Source: Actinocrinis puniceicyclus
Lineage (GTDB): Bacteria; Actinomycetota; Actinomycetes; Streptomycetales; Catenulisporaceae
Length of the DNA stretch: 64,000 nt
NCBI RefSeq assembly: GCF_018283645.1
Contig: NZ_JAGSXH010000009.1
Coordinates: forward strand, 1-64,000
Direction of reading: 5' to 3'
Shown: positions 48,980 to 59,951 of the stretch, piece by piece
How the letters are laid out: the number at the start of each line of letters is the position of its first letter
Numbering within the stretch: the first letter of the stretch is position 1
The notes under the pieces: model-generated
The model's database searches: none
What the model was told of the DNA's origin: nothing
The model's input: only the letters and a program-made list of their open reading frames with translations
Program-made: the position numbers and the translations under genes

Positions 48980-50303
48980 CACGCTGATCCGCGCCGCCGG
49001 CGACGCCTGCGCGTTGCTGCCCGGTTCGCTCAATCACGCCTGCGAGAACACGCGCAAGCTGGTAGGCGACTCAGGCAGCGGCGCCGGGCCCAACGGCAGC
49101 GCCGGCGGCGGCGCCTCGACCGCGTCGCTGCTGTCCGATCCGGTCGGGGCGATCGCGCACGACTGCGCCCAGGCGGCCTCTTCGGTCATCAAGGCCGTGT
49201 CCTCCGTGGTCGACGGGGCGACCACGGTGGACTTCACCAACTCCGGTTTCCTGACCCAGTACGCGATCGTGTTCGCCGCCTCCGCGATCCTGACCGTGGT
49301 GCTCTGGCTGCTCGCGGTGATCAAGCGGGCGGTGCGCGGCGAGTCCATCGTGACCGCGCTGTCCGAGGCCACCGGCTTCCTGTGGCTCGCGGTCGGCGCT
49401 TCCGCGTTCACGCCGGTGATCCTCTACGGAATGGTGCGTGTGACCGACTCGGTGACCAGCGCCATCGGCTCGGGCACGGCGAGGGATACGAACAACTTCC
49501 TCACCTCGTTCGCGAACACGATCGACCCACCGAACGGGCAGAGCGCGAACCTCGGCGGCGGCCCGATCCTGCTGATCTTCGTCTCGCTGATCGCCATGAT
49601 CGCCGCGGCGGTGCTGTGGGTCGAGTTGCTGATCCGGGCCGCGATGCTGTACGTCGGCGCGGCGCTCGCGGCGACCGTCTACGCGGGCCTGGTGGACAAG
49701 TCGCTCTGGCACCACATCAGGCGCTGGGCCGGCATGATGATCGCGGTGGACCTGGCGAAACCGGTGGTCGTCATCGTGCTGGGGCTGGCCACCGCCATCT
49801 CCGGAGGCAACACCGGGCAGGGCTCCTTCGGCTCGGTGCTCTCCGGCCTGGCCATCATGCTGCTGTCGATCTTCGCCTCCGGCCTGATCTTCCGCTTCGT
49901 GCCGAGCTTCGGCGACGACATGCTGGCCATCAACGGCGCCCGCTCCGCCGACGCGCCGGCCGAGGCCGCCGCGGGCTCGATGGACGGGCCGGCCTCGCGG
50001 ATGAGGCAGGGCATCGCGGCTCACGCCGGCCGCAGCGGCAGCCCGATCGGAGCCAACCCCATGGCCGGACCGGCGGTCGCCGCGCTGGGCATGTCGGCGG
50101 GCCTTGCGGCCCACGGGGCACGCACCGCCGTGCGGCTGACGACCACGCGTAACCCAGGCAACGGCGGACAGCCTTCGGTGCCGCCGCCCATGCAGCCGCC
50201 CGCCGCTCTCCCGCGCGAGGGAGTGCCCGGACGCGCTGCCGATGCGGTTCGCGGGGCGCAGGGGCGCGGCGCGCCTGACGCCGGACGCGGAGGAACGGCG
50301 TGA
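48969..50303 (+). CDS. TrbL/VirB6-like polytopic membrane protein
   Basis: 444 aa. A soluble N-terminal part with two Cys (about 10-30) and a Gly/Ser stretch is followed by six or so membrane helices (about 95-330: YAIVFAASAILTVVLWLLAV, LWLAVGASAFTPVILYGMVR, GPILLIFVSLIAMIAAAVLW, LLIRAAMLYVGAALAATVYA). The C-terminal tail is disordered and Pro/Ala/Gly-rich. TrbL/VirB6 proteins form the inner-membrane channel in type IV secretion. The stop overlaps the next start by 4 bp. Confidence 0.75.
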   Translation: MPGDTLIRAAGDACALLPGSLNHACENTRKLVGDSGSGAGPNGSAGGGASTASLLSDPVGAIAHDCAQAASSVIKAVSSVVDGATTVDFTNSGFLTQYAIVFAASAILTVVLWLLAVIKRAVRGESIVTALSEATGFLWLAVGASAFTPVILYGMVRVTDSVTSAIGSGTARDTNNFLTSFANTIDPPNGQSANLGGGPILLIFVSLIAMIAAAVLWVELLIRAAMLYVGAALAATVYAGLVDKSLWHHIRRWAGMMIAVDLAKPVVVIVLGLATAISGGNTGQGSFGSVLSGLAIMLLSIFASGLIFRFVPSFGDDMLAINGARSADAPAEAAAGSMDGPASRMRQGIAAHAGRSGSPIGANPMAGPAVAALGMSAGLAAHGARTAVRLTTTRNPGNGGQPSVPPPMQPPAALPREGVPGRAADAVRGAQGRGAPDAGRGGTA

Positions 50304-51823
50304 CGGCAGAGGGTTACGAGCGCCGCCGCTCGTTCCTGATCGGCAAGGCCAAGCCGAACGCGATCGTCGGGCGCAACCGGGAGACCGGCGAACTGGCCGT
50401 GTTGGTGGTCGCGTGCGCACTGGCGATGATCGCGGCCTTCGTACTCCCCACCCTCTTCCTCAAGATTCTGATGATCATCGGACTGCCGGCGGCCGGCGCG
50501 GCGGTGATCTTCCTGCCGTACCGCAAGCGCACGCTGTACCGATGGTTCGAGATCGACCGCAGTTATCGGCGGCTGTTGCGCTCGGGCCAGGCCCGCTACG
50601 CCTCGGCCGCCGTGGAGGCCGGTACCCGGCTCGGCGGCCGCCCGCTGCCGGTGGCCGGCCCGCCCGGGATCGGCCGCGTGCGCTGGCTGACCGCCAACTT
50701 CGGGCCGGACAAACTCGCGGTCCTGATGCACCTGGACCGCGGCACGGTCACCTGCACGCTGGAGATCGAAGGGCCGGGCGTCGGCTCCCGGGACGCCGAG
50801 GACCAGGAGGCCCTCGTCGACCGGTTCGGCACCCTGCTGCGGCACGTGGCCAACGGAGACGGCTTCGTGACCCGGCTTCAGATGCTCGCCCGCACCCTGC
50901 CTGCCGACCCCGACGCGCACGCCAAGGACGTGCTCCGGCGCGGTGATCCCGAGGCGGCGCAATGGCTGCGGGATTCTTACGACCATCTGGCGTCGATGGT
51001 GTCGACCTCCAGCGAGCAGCACCGTGCGTATCTGACCGCTTCGATGCCTTACACGCGTGAACTGGCCACCGAAGCGCGGGTCATGGCCGGAGGCGCGGAC
51101 GCGGACCACGGTCTATGCGTCATCATGGTGCGTGAACTGACCGACATCTGCGCACGGCTCGCGGACGCCGATATCAAGGTCCGCCGACCGTTGGACGTGG
51201 CCGCACTGGCCTCGCTCATCCACTCCATGTACGACCCCGAACACCCGATCGACCACTTCGAGGCGATGGCGGAGCGCGACGCCTGGCCGGCCGAGTTCGA
51301 CGGCTCCGGGCCGCTGTTCCTGCGAGCCAAGACCCGCGAGTCGGCCACCGGCGAGCCGTGGTGCCACGCCACCGCGTGGATCCGCGAGTGGCCGCTCACC
51401 CCGGTCTCGGTGAACTTCCTCGCCCCGCTGCTGGTGCACACCCCGGACGTGATCCGTACCGTCGCCGTCACCATGGACCTGGAACCGACCGAGGTGGCGA
51501 TCGAGCGGATGCTGACCGAGAAGGTGAACGTGGACGCCGAGGACCGCCGCCAGGCCAAGCTCGGCCGGATCGACGACCCGCGTGAACGGGCCCACTCCTC
51601 CCGGGTCGACCTGCGCGGCGAGGACCTGGCGGCGGGCGCCGCTGGCGTCAACCTGGTCGGCTACATCACCGTCTCCTCGCGTTCGCCGGAGGCGCTGTCC
51701 CGGGACAAGCGCACCATCCGCGCGTCCGCGGGCAAGTCCTTCCTGAAGCTGGAATGGTGCGATCGGGAACACCACCGCGCCTTTGTCAACACCCTGCCAT
51801 TCGCGACCGGCGTGCGGAGGTAG
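50300..51823 (+). CDS. SCO6880-family protein (PrgI-like membrane part, VirB4-N-like domain)
   Basis: 507 aa. Two membrane helices near residues 32-70 (LAVLVVACALAMIAAFVLPT) are followed by a large soluble domain. That domain resembles the N-terminal, non-ATPase part of VirB4, which is encoded here as a separate gene. The family is known to me as SCO6880 in actinobacteria and accompanies stand-alone VirB4-like ATPases. No Walker motif is present. It probably docks the ATPase to the membrane complex. Confidence 0.78.
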   Translation: MTAEGYERRRSFLIGKAKPNAIVGRNRETGELAVLVVACALAMIAAFVLPTLFLKILMIIGLPAAGAAVIFLPYRKRTLYRWFEIDRSYRRLLRSGQARYASAAVEAGTRLGGRPLPVAGPPGIGRVRWLTANFGPDKLAVLMHLDRGTVTCTLEIEGPGVGSRDAEDQEALVDRFGTLLRHVANGDGFVTRLQMLARTLPADPDAHAKDVLRRGDPEAAQWLRDSYDHLASMVSTSSEQHRAYLTASMPYTRELATEARVMAGGADADHGLCVIMVRELTDICARLADADIKVRRPLDVAALASLIHSMYDPEHPIDHFEAMAERDAWPAEFDGSGPLFLRAKTRESATGEPWCHATAWIREWPLTPVSVNFLAPLLVHTPDVIRTVAVTMDLEPTEVAIERMLTEKVNVDAEDRRQAKLGRIDDPRERAHSSRVDLRGEDLAAGAAGVNLVGYITVSSRSPEALSRDKRTIRASAGKSFLKLEWCDREHHRAFVNTLPFATGVRR

Positions 51824-51826
51824 CCG

Positions 51827-53389
51827 ATGGCCCGCGGAAGCCTGACCGACCTGCTCGCCGACGCCTTCACCACGGTGCTCTTCGGCAAGAAGGACACCAC
51901 CCGGCTGCCGGTGCGCACCTCGACCAACCAGGCCGAGGCGATCTACCTGCCGACCGCCGCGCCCGGCCTCGGCGACTCCGGAGTGATCATCGGACGCGAG
52001 GTGTACAGCGGCAAGGGCTACATCTACGACCCGTTCCAGCTCTACGGCCAGCAGTTGCCAGCCCCCCACTGGCTGGTGCTCGGCGAGTCCGGCAACGGCA
52101 AGTCCTCGCTGGAGAAGACGTACGTGCTGCGCCAGCTGCGGTTCAAGGACCGTCAGGTGGTCGTGCTCGACGCGCAGGGCGAGGACGGGGTCGGCGAGTG
52201 GAACCGGATAGCCGAGGCGGTGGGCGTCACCCCGATCCGGCTCGATCCGCATCACCGCGGCGGCGCGGGCATCCGGCTCAACCCGCTCGACCCGGCGATC
52301 ACGCTCACCGGCCAGCTCGCCCTGCTGCGCACGATCATCGAGGTCGCGCTCGGGCATCCGCTCGACGAGAGGTCCGGTTACGCGCTCAAGGCCGCACACG
52401 CGACGGTACGCGCTGACTCGCTGCGCGCCGGTGTGCAGCCGATCCTGCACCACGTCGTCGAGGCGTTGCGCGAGCCGAAGCCGGCCGCGGCCGAGGAGAT
52501 GAACGTAGGGATCGACGAGGTGCGCGACTGGGGCCTGGACGTGGCTCTGGTGCTCGACCGGCTCGTGGACGGCGACCTGGCCGGCATGTTCGACGGCCCG
52601 ACCACGGCGGGGATCGACCTGGACTCGCCGCTGATCGTCTTCGACCTGTCCACGATCGACCGCAACTCGATCGCGATGCCGATCCTGATGGCGATCGTGG
52701 GGGTCTGGCTGGAGCACACCTGGATCAAGCCGGACCGCAAGAAGCGCATCTTCCTGGTGGAGGAGGCGTGGCACATCATCAACTCCCCCTCGGTGGCGCA
52801 GCTGTTCCAGCGGCTGCTGAAGTTCGGCCGCCGGCTCGGCCTCTCCTTCGTCGCGGTCGTGCACCACCTGTCCGACGTGGTCGACGGGGCGGCGGCCAAG
52901 GAGGCCGCGGCGATCCTGAAGATGGCCTCGACCCGCACCATCTACATGCAGAAGTCCGACGAGGCGCGCGCCACCGGACGAGTGCTCGGCCTGCCCCGGT
53001 GGGCGGTGGAGATCATCCCGACGCTCTCGCCCGGCATCGCGGTCTGGGACGTGAACGGCGATGTGCAGGTGGTCAAGCACATCGTCACGGAGATCGAGCG
53101 ACCGCTGGTCTACACGGACCGCGCGATGACCGAGTCCTCGGACGAGGAGGAGGCCGGGGCGGACGCGCTGGACGACCTGCCGCCGGCGTTCGCGAACGCC
53201 GAGTCCGAGTCCGAGCCGGATCGGCCGCAACTTCCGCCGGGCGCCCGCGCGAACGCCAGGGCGCTGCCGCCGGGAACCGGAAAGCACTCCGGCCGGCCGG
53301 AGGCCGAGGACCCGGACCTGACCGCGATCGCCGCGGCGGTCTTCGGGCCGCGAGCGAGCAATCCGAGCCATACCCGCCGCGGGGCCTGA
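51827..53389 (+). CDS. VirB4-like secretion ATPase
   Basis: 520 aa. The Walker A motif is GESGNGKSS at 86-94. Walker B-like sequence is KKRIFLVEEAWHIINSPSVA, followed by the family's LLKFGRRLGLSFVAVVHHLS and STRTIYMQKSDEARAT segments. The C-terminal 60 residues are acidic, Pro-rich and probably disordered. The gene begins 3 bp after the SCO6880-like stop. VirB4 ATPases power substrate and pilus-subunit movement in type IV systems. No VirD4-type coupling protein or relaxase gene is in the window. Confidence 0.87.
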   Translation: MARGSLTDLLADAFTTVLFGKKDTTRLPVRTSTNQAEAIYLPTAAPGLGDSGVIIGREVYSGKGYIYDPFQLYGQQLPAPHWLVLGESGNGKSSLEKTYVLRQLRFKDRQVVVLDAQGEDGVGEWNRIAEAVGVTPIRLDPHHRGGAGIRLNPLDPAITLTGQLALLRTIIEVALGHPLDERSGYALKAAHATVRADSLRAGVQPILHHVVEALREPKPAAAEEMNVGIDEVRDWGLDVALVLDRLVDGDLAGMFDGPTTAGIDLDSPLIVFDLSTIDRNSIAMPILMAIVGVWLEHTWIKPDRKKRIFLVEEAWHIINSPSVAQLFQRLLKFGRRLGLSFVAVVHHLSDVVDGAAAKEAAAILKMASTRTIYMQKSDEARATGRVLGLPRWAVEIIPTLSPGIAVWDVNGDVQVVKHIVTEIERPLVYTDRAMTESSDEEEAGADALDDLPPAFANAESESEPDRPQLPPGARANARALPPGTGKHSGRPEAEDPDLTAIAAAVFGPRASNPSHTRRGA

Positions 53390-53412
53390 GCCGAGCGCCC
53401 GCCGGTCAGGCC
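53383..53412. terminator. Bidirectional terminator-like hairpin spanning both stop codons
   Basis: GGCCTGA (53383-53389) pairs with TCAGGCC (53406-53412). The two stop codons of the convergent VirB4-like and 65-aa genes lie in the arms. The 16-nt loop is GC-rich. Confidence 0.5.
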
Positions 53413-53603
53413 GAGGCGGCGCGCTGCTCACACGGCCAGGTGCGGCCGCACAGGCAGTAGTCGGGGCCGTTGGCGATCGCGACCAGGCCGTGTACGTCGC
53501 GCGAGACCGCCGCCGCGGCGAGGCAGGCGCCCGAGCCCATCTCGTCCACGGCGCGAAGCGCCGGGATCCAGCGTGTGCCGTCGTACAGGACTGTGCCGTT
53601 CAT
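53406..53603 (-). CDS. Small Cys-containing protein (65 aa)
   Basis: Starts at ATG 53603 with a good CCAGGAGAG Shine-Dalgarno. The sequence MNGTVLYDGTRWIPALRAVD, then a hydrophobic helix ACLAAAAVSRDVHGLVAIAN, ends in YCLCGRTWPCEQ. The CxC...C cluster may bind a metal. I recall nearly identical small proteins at the equivalent place in Streptomyces genomes, without known function. Confidence 0.68.
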   Translation of the reverse strand: MNGTVLYDGTRWIPALRAVDEMGSGACLAAAAVSRDVHGLVAIANGPDYCLCGRTWPCEQRAASA

Positions 53604-53776
53604 GCGCTCTCCTGGAAGCCAAGGCGATGCGACTTGACGGGGCGTCACGTGACCCGTCGTCCTGACACGTGCAACGAGCGGCCCGTGCTCCCGTTACGGC
53701 GTCCGAGGTTGATCGTCGGGCCTGGACGGCGTTTGGTCCGGTTCTGGGTGAACGCCACGGTCGGTGTGGTGCGGGC

Positions 53777-54784
53777 TCACAGCCGCAGCCGGTCCACCGC
53801 GATCAGGCCCGGCGTGCTTCGAGACCCCGGAGCCGGCGGCGCGACGTGCAGTACCCAGGCACAGCCCGGCTTGAGCTTTCCGCCGCCGTGGCCGGGCCCG
53901 AGCAGCCGCTCGGCACGCCGCGTGGACCACGGCCGTCCGTTCACCGTGGGCGTCCGCCCGGACCGCTCGAGCGCCGCGACGAGCATCGCGTCGAGCACTT
54001 CCCGATGTGAGCAGAGCACAGTGGGCTGCACTTCGGCGATCAGGGCGTGTATCCAGCGGGCGATCGCGTCGGGCTCAGCCGCGTGCGCCGGTTCGGAAAG
54101 CGCCGGGTCGATATCCATGGACACCTGCTGCGTGCGCGCATAGGGGCGCACCGTGTCCACGCATCGAACGGCAGGTGATGAGACGACCCGCAGCGGTCCG
54201 TAGCTGGGCAACAGCCCGGCCATCGTCTCGGCCTGTGTGTGACCGACCGCGGCCAGCGGGCGGACCAGGTCATCGAAGTAGTCGGCGGAGCGCTTCTGTG
54301 CCGTACCGTGTCGCAGCAGCACGATCGGCACGGTAACGGCCGGCTTGGCGAGAAAGGCGGTGAGGACCGCCGCGTCGAGCGGCCTGCTCAGCCGGGCCAG
54401 AGCCGCGGCCGGGGCCAGCCACTCCAACTGGTCCACCTCGTGGTTGGGCGAGAAGCGGCCCCAACGTTCGTCGTCCGGTACGGCACGGCCGACCCAGTAA
54501 CGCACGCGCTTGCTGCCGCCGCCGACGAGGCGATAACTCACTGCGGGCAGTCTGCGTCCAAGCTGTATGCGCTGCCCGGTCTCCTCGAAGACCTCACGCA
54601 CTGCCGTCTGCAACGCGTGCTCGCCGGGGTCCACCTTCCCCTTCGGCAGAGACCAGTCGTCGTAGCGCGGACGGTGGATCAGCGCCACCTCGGGTCCGTC
54701 CGGCCCCGGCCGCCACAGCACGGCTCCGGCGGCCTGTATCGGCTTGTCCACAGTCGTTGCGGAATGGATACGGGTCAGCGCCAT
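53777..54784 (-). CDS. Nudix hydrolase fused to histidine phosphatase (MutT1-like)
   Basis: 335 aa from ATG 54784. The N-terminal Nudix box is GKVDPGEHALQTAVREVFEE followed by TGQ, a full match to GX5EX7REUXEEXGU. The C-terminal half is a histidine phosphatase with RHG (VPIVLLRHGTAQK) and a second catalytic His in TVLCSHREVLDAM. Mycobacterial MutT1 has this architecture and hydrolyses oxidised nucleotides and diadenosine polyphosphates to mono- or diphosphates. It is next to CHAD and polyphosphate kinase genes on the same strand. Confidence 0.9.
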   Translation of the reverse strand: MALTRIHSATTVDKPIQAAGAVLWRPGPDGPEVALIHRPRYDDWSLPKGKVDPGEHALQTAVREVFEETGQRIQLGRRLPAVSYRLVGGGSKRVRYWVGRAVPDDERWGRFSPNHEVDQLEWLAPAAALARLSRPLDAAVLTAFLAKPAVTVPIVLLRHGTAQKRSADYFDDLVRPLAAVGHTQAETMAGLLPSYGPLRVVSSPAVRCVDTVRPYARTQQVSMDIDPALSEPAHAAEPDAIARWIHALIAEVQPTVLCSHREVLDAMLVAALERSGRTPTVNGRPWSTRRAERLLGPGHGGGKLKPGCAWVLHVAPPAPGSRSTPGLIAVDRLRL

Positions 54785-54877
54785 GACCGCACTATCGTAA
54801 CCAATCAAGGTGTCGCCAAACTGAACGCCGCATTGCCGGTCGGCGCCGTGCCGCCGGGCGGCAGCGCGCCGGCCGCG

Positions 54878-55864
54878 TCAGCTTTCGAGCCAGGTGCGCA
54901 GGCCCGGATCGGCGGCTCGGCGCCACAGCGGCGGGAAGGCGAGCCGGGAGCGCAGGATCCCGGCCCGGGCCTCGCCGAGCAGGCGGCCGAGCACGAAACC
55001 CGTGGGCGCCGCGATCCGCGGCGTACCGGCGGCGCGCAACAACACCGCGGACGCGACGCTGGCGTCCTGCTGTGCGCCGAGCTCCTCGGTGATCACCGCC
55101 ATCGCATCCGCGAGCGCGGCGGCTTGTGCTCCAGCGACCGGTGCGCACACTTCCGCCGCGTAACGACAGCGTTTGGCAGCTATACGGAGCCGGTGCCACT
55201 GCTCGTCGGCAGGATCGTTGACGAGCATGTCCTTCGCGTTCTGCTGACGCGGATCGGGAAGCGCGGCGACTCGGCGTTCTATGACGCTGAAGGTGTTGGC
55301 GACGAGCGGATAGAGCACCTCGGGCGCCGGAGAGTGTGCCTGTTGCTGCACCGTCATCGCCTCGGGAGCGAGCGCCAGTTGATCCGCCAGCGCGTGGAAC
55401 CGCGGCCCGGCGAGCTCCGCGAGCGTCGCCTCGTGCGCGATCGCGTACTCACGGTGCAGCATCCGGTCCAGCAGTGTCCGTGCTCTCGCCGCGCCCGACG
55501 ATTCGTCAGCCATCTTGTCGAGCGCGTTCAGCAACTGGGCCCGAACCACCTCGATGTCGCGCTCGGGCGAGACGACCTGGGTGAACTCCCCGATGCGGGC
55601 GGCCAACCCGTCGGCCCATTCCGCGTCCAGCAGCGGTCGATAGGTCCGCAGCAGCGACCGCGAACGGCGGCAGGCCACCCTGATGCGGTGCGACGCCTCC
55701 GGCTTGCCGTCGCGCAGGCGTGGCAGCTGGGTCAGGAACGCGTTGCTCTGCGCCGCGAGATAGCCGCGCAGGACCTCGAACGCCGTCGGGACCGCACCGC
55801 CCGCCCGAGCCTCGCCCGCGGAGCGCTGCGCGCCGACCCGCTGTCCCGCATCCGTCTCTGTCAC
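54878..55864 (-). CDS. CHAD-domain polyphosphate-associated protein
   Basis: 328 aa. The CHAD helical domain is rich in conserved His and Arg: PEASHRIRVACRRSRSLLRT, VVSPERDIEVVRAQLLNALD, EQWHRLRIAAKRCRYAAEV. CHAD proteins bind polyphosphate granules. The gene begins at GTG 55864, overlapping the stop of a short His-rich reading frame (ATGTGA), and follows ppk on the same strand. It probably works with PPK. Confidence 0.9.
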   Translation of the reverse strand: MTETDAGQRVGAQRSAGEARAGGAVPTAFEVLRGYLAAQSNAFLTQLPRLRDGKPEASHRIRVACRRSRSLLRTYRPLLDAEWADGLAARIGEFTQVVSPERDIEVVRAQLLNALDKMADESSGAARARTLLDRMLHREYAIAHEATLAELAGPRFHALADQLALAPEAMTVQQQAHSPAPEVLYPLVANTFSVIERRVAALPDPRQQNAKDMLVNDPADEQWHRLRIAAKRCRYAAEVCAPVAGAQAAALADAMAVITEELGAQQDASVASAVLLRAAGTPRIAAPTGFVLGRLLGEARAGILRSRLAFPPLWRRAADPGLRTWLES

Positions 55865-55923
55865 ATGGACCCCCGCTGCTCAGCCGCGTTGTTATGCGTA
55901 TGCATGTGCATGTGCACGTACAT
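55861..55923 (-). CDS. Possible His-rich leader peptide (20 aa) before the CHAD gene
   Basis: ATG 55923 opens a 20-codon frame, MYVHMHMHTHNNAAEQRGSM, whose TGA overlaps the GTG start of the CHAD gene. Five of the first ten residues are His or lie beside His. It may couple translation or sense charged tRNA-His. There is no clear Shine-Dalgarno, and the coding looks partly a by-product of the alternating DNA below it. Confidence 0.25.
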   Translation of the reverse strand: MYVHMHMHTHNNAAEQRGSM

Positions 55924-55926
55924 GTG
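55893..55926. repeat. 34-bp alternating pyrimidine-purine tract
   Basis: Every base from 55893 to 55926 alternates pyrimidine and purine (repeated TGCATG/TGTGCA units). Such tracts favour Z-DNA under negative supercoiling. It lies between the end of ppk and the CHAD start. Confidence 0.7.
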
Positions 55927-55960
55927 GGTGTACGCGTTCGCGCCTTCTGACGGGCACCGG

Positions 55961-58093
<2,133 letters not shown>

Positions 58094-58225
58094 GATCCAA
58101 ACTCTCGCACGTAAAGGTGAACTGCGGGTATCTAACGGAGGGACGCCGGGCGACCGAAGCGGGGCGGCGACGTCCTGTTACCGCACTGGCGCAGGGTCGG
58201 TAGCCGTGGCGAGTTGCCGCCGGTG

Positions 58226-59218
58226 CTACTTGGCCGATCCGCGCCGTTCGTACAGGGTGTCGACGGCTCGATTGCGAAAGCCCAGGGACTGGTACAACCG
58301 TACGGCCGGTAGGTTGTCGCCATCTACATACAAGATGACGGAATCCAGGCCGGTTTGCGCCAAATGCTGTAATCCGGCCACGGCCAGGAACCTGCCGAGC
58401 CCGCGGCGCCCGGCATCCGGGTCCACGCCGAGCACGTAGATCTCGCCGACCGGACCCGGGCCGTATGCTCCGGCCGGGTGCACCTTGGTCCAGTGGAAGC
58501 CGATCAGGTCGTGTGCCGTGCGGGCCAGGAAGAAGCCGGCCGGGTCGAACCAGGGCTCGGCCTCCCGTTCGGTCAGCTCCTGCGCAGTCCATGAGCCCTG
58601 CTCGGGATGATGCGCGAAGGCGCGGGCGTTGAGTGCGAGCCAACTCTCCTCGTCCTCGCCCGGCCTGAACGTGCCGAGTTCGACGCCGTCTGGCGGCGGC
58701 GCGGCGAAATCAGGCGCCGCCGCCGCTGCGGCGAGGTCGAGTTCCATCAGGCGCAACTCGCGCACCGCCGCGAAACCCAGCCGCTCGGCGAACCGTTGCG
58801 TGCCCGGAAGGCTGCCGTGCGCCCACACCCGCAGCGCTCCGGCCGTCTCCGCGAGCGCGGCCTCCAGCAGGGCCCTTCCGTGGCCGCGGCGCCGCCAGCG
58901 CGGCGTGACGCACAGTTCGGCGGTGCAGTCCTGCTCCGCGTCCGGCGGGCTCAGATAGAGATAGCCCGCGACGGCGTTGTCGGCGCGCTGCGTGAAGTGC
59001 AGCGCCCCCGGCTTGCCGTGGACCAGCGCGAGCCGGCCGTCCTCGGAGATCGGTGCGACGCCGTCGGCCTCGGTGACCGCGTCGACCAGGCTTACCACCG
59101 CGGTGCGATCCGTGTCGTCGAGGCGCTCCGGCACCGCGTTCGGTCCGCCGAACTGCGCGGCGCTCGACTGGTTTCCGGCTTGCGGGGATGCGTTCCGTCG
59201 CGTCGGGTCTTCAGGCAC
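58226..59218 (-). CDS. mshD: Mycothiol synthase
   Basis: 330 aa with two GNAT acetyltransferase domains. Diagnostic motifs are LCVTPRWRRRGHGRALLEAA, WLALNARAFAHHPEQGSWTA, AEPWFDPAGFFLART, GFHWTKVHPAG and GEIYVLGVDPDAGRRGLGRF. MshD acetylates Cys-GlcN-inositol to make mycothiol, the low-molecular thiol of actinobacteria. It lies between glnR and ppk on the same strand, an arrangement I recognise from Streptomyces. Confidence 0.94.
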   Translation of the reverse strand: MPEDPTRRNASPQAGNQSSAAQFGGPNAVPERLDDTDRTAVVSLVDAVTEADGVAPISEDGRLALVHGKPGALHFTQRADNAVAGYLYLSPPDAEQDCTAELCVTPRWRRRGHGRALLEAALAETAGALRVWAHGSLPGTQRFAERLGFAAVRELRLMELDLAAAAAAPDFAAPPPDGVELGTFRPGEDEESWLALNARAFAHHPEQGSWTAQELTEREAEPWFDPAGFFLARTAHDLIGFHWTKVHPAGAYGPGPVGEIYVLGVDPDAGRRGLGRFLAVAGLQHLAQTGLDSVILYVDGDNLPAVRLYQSLGFRNRAVDTLYERRGSAK

Positions 59219-59243
59219 AGCGCCAGGCTATGCGCGCAGAGGT

Positions 59244-59951
59244 TCAGACGCGTACAGCATCACGGTCCGCGCGCTTCTCCGGGTTGACGAACCTGTAGCC
59301 GACGTTGCGAACAGTACCGATCAACTGTTCGTGTTCAGCGCCGAGCTTCGCGCGCAGCCGCCGCACGTGGACGTCCACGGTGCGCGTACCGCCGAAGTAG
59401 TCGTAGCCCCAGACCTCCTGCAGCAGTTGCGCCCGGGTAAAAACCCGGCCAGGGTGCTGCGCGAGGTACTTGAGCAGTTCGAATTCCTTGAACGTCAGAT
59501 CGAGCACCCGGTTGCGCAGCCGTGCGGTGTACGTCGCCTCGTCGATGGTCAGGTCGCCGTTGCGGATCTCCAGAGGCAGATCCTCCGAGCCAGTCGCGGC
59601 GGCCAGGCGACCCACCGCCAGCCGGATGCGGGCCTCGACCTCGGCAGGCCCAGCGGTGTCCAGGAGCACGTCGTCCACGCCCCATTCCGCGGTCACCGCG
59701 GCGAGGCCGCCCTCGGTGGTGATCAGCAGCATCGGGCAGTCGAGGCCGGTGGTGCGCAGAACCCGGCACAGCGAGCGGGTGGCGGGCAGTTCGCGGCGGC
59801 CGTCCACCATCAGCACATCCGCCGGGGCGGTGTCCATCAGGGCGGATGCTTCCGCGGGGCCGACGCGGACGTTGTGAAGGAGCAGACCGAGCGCGGGGAG
59901 TACTTCTGCCGAAGGAGCGAGAGCATTGGTCAACAGGAGAAGGGTGGCCAT
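59244..59951 (-). CDS. glnR: Nitrogen-response regulator GlnR
   Basis: 235 aa. The atypical receiver domain begins [20 protein letters not shown] and has [11 protein letters not shown] with a conserved Asp. It works as an unphosphorylated dimer in known GlnR. The OmpR-type winged helix is complete ([51 protein letters not shown]). GlnR controls nitrogen assimilation genes (ammonium transport, glutamine synthetase). No kinase is adjacent, as expected for this orphan regulator. Compared with Streptomyces GlnR, the C-terminal tail is short. Confidence 0.93.
   Translation of the reverse strand: MATLLLLTNALAPSAEVLPALGLLLHNVRVGPAEASALMDTAPADVLMVDGRRELPATRSLCRVLRTTGLDCPMLLITTEGGLAAVTAEWGVDDVLLDTAGPAEVEARIRLAVGRLAAATGSEDLPLEIRNGDLTIDEATYTARLRNRVLDLTFKEFELLKYLAQHPGRVFTRAQLLQEVWGYDYFGGTRTVDVHVRRLRAKLGAEHEQLIGTVRNVGYRFVNPEKRADRDAVRV

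Noticed and set aside
46296-53389. Integrative conjugative element
   Set aside because: No integrase, relaxase, coupling protein, tRNA attachment site or flanking direct repeats are visible; base composition matches neighbours.
51113-53431. 772-codon minus-strand frame opposite the VirB4-like gene
   Set aside because: Arg/His/Val repeats typical of antisense GC-rich frames; no start signal.
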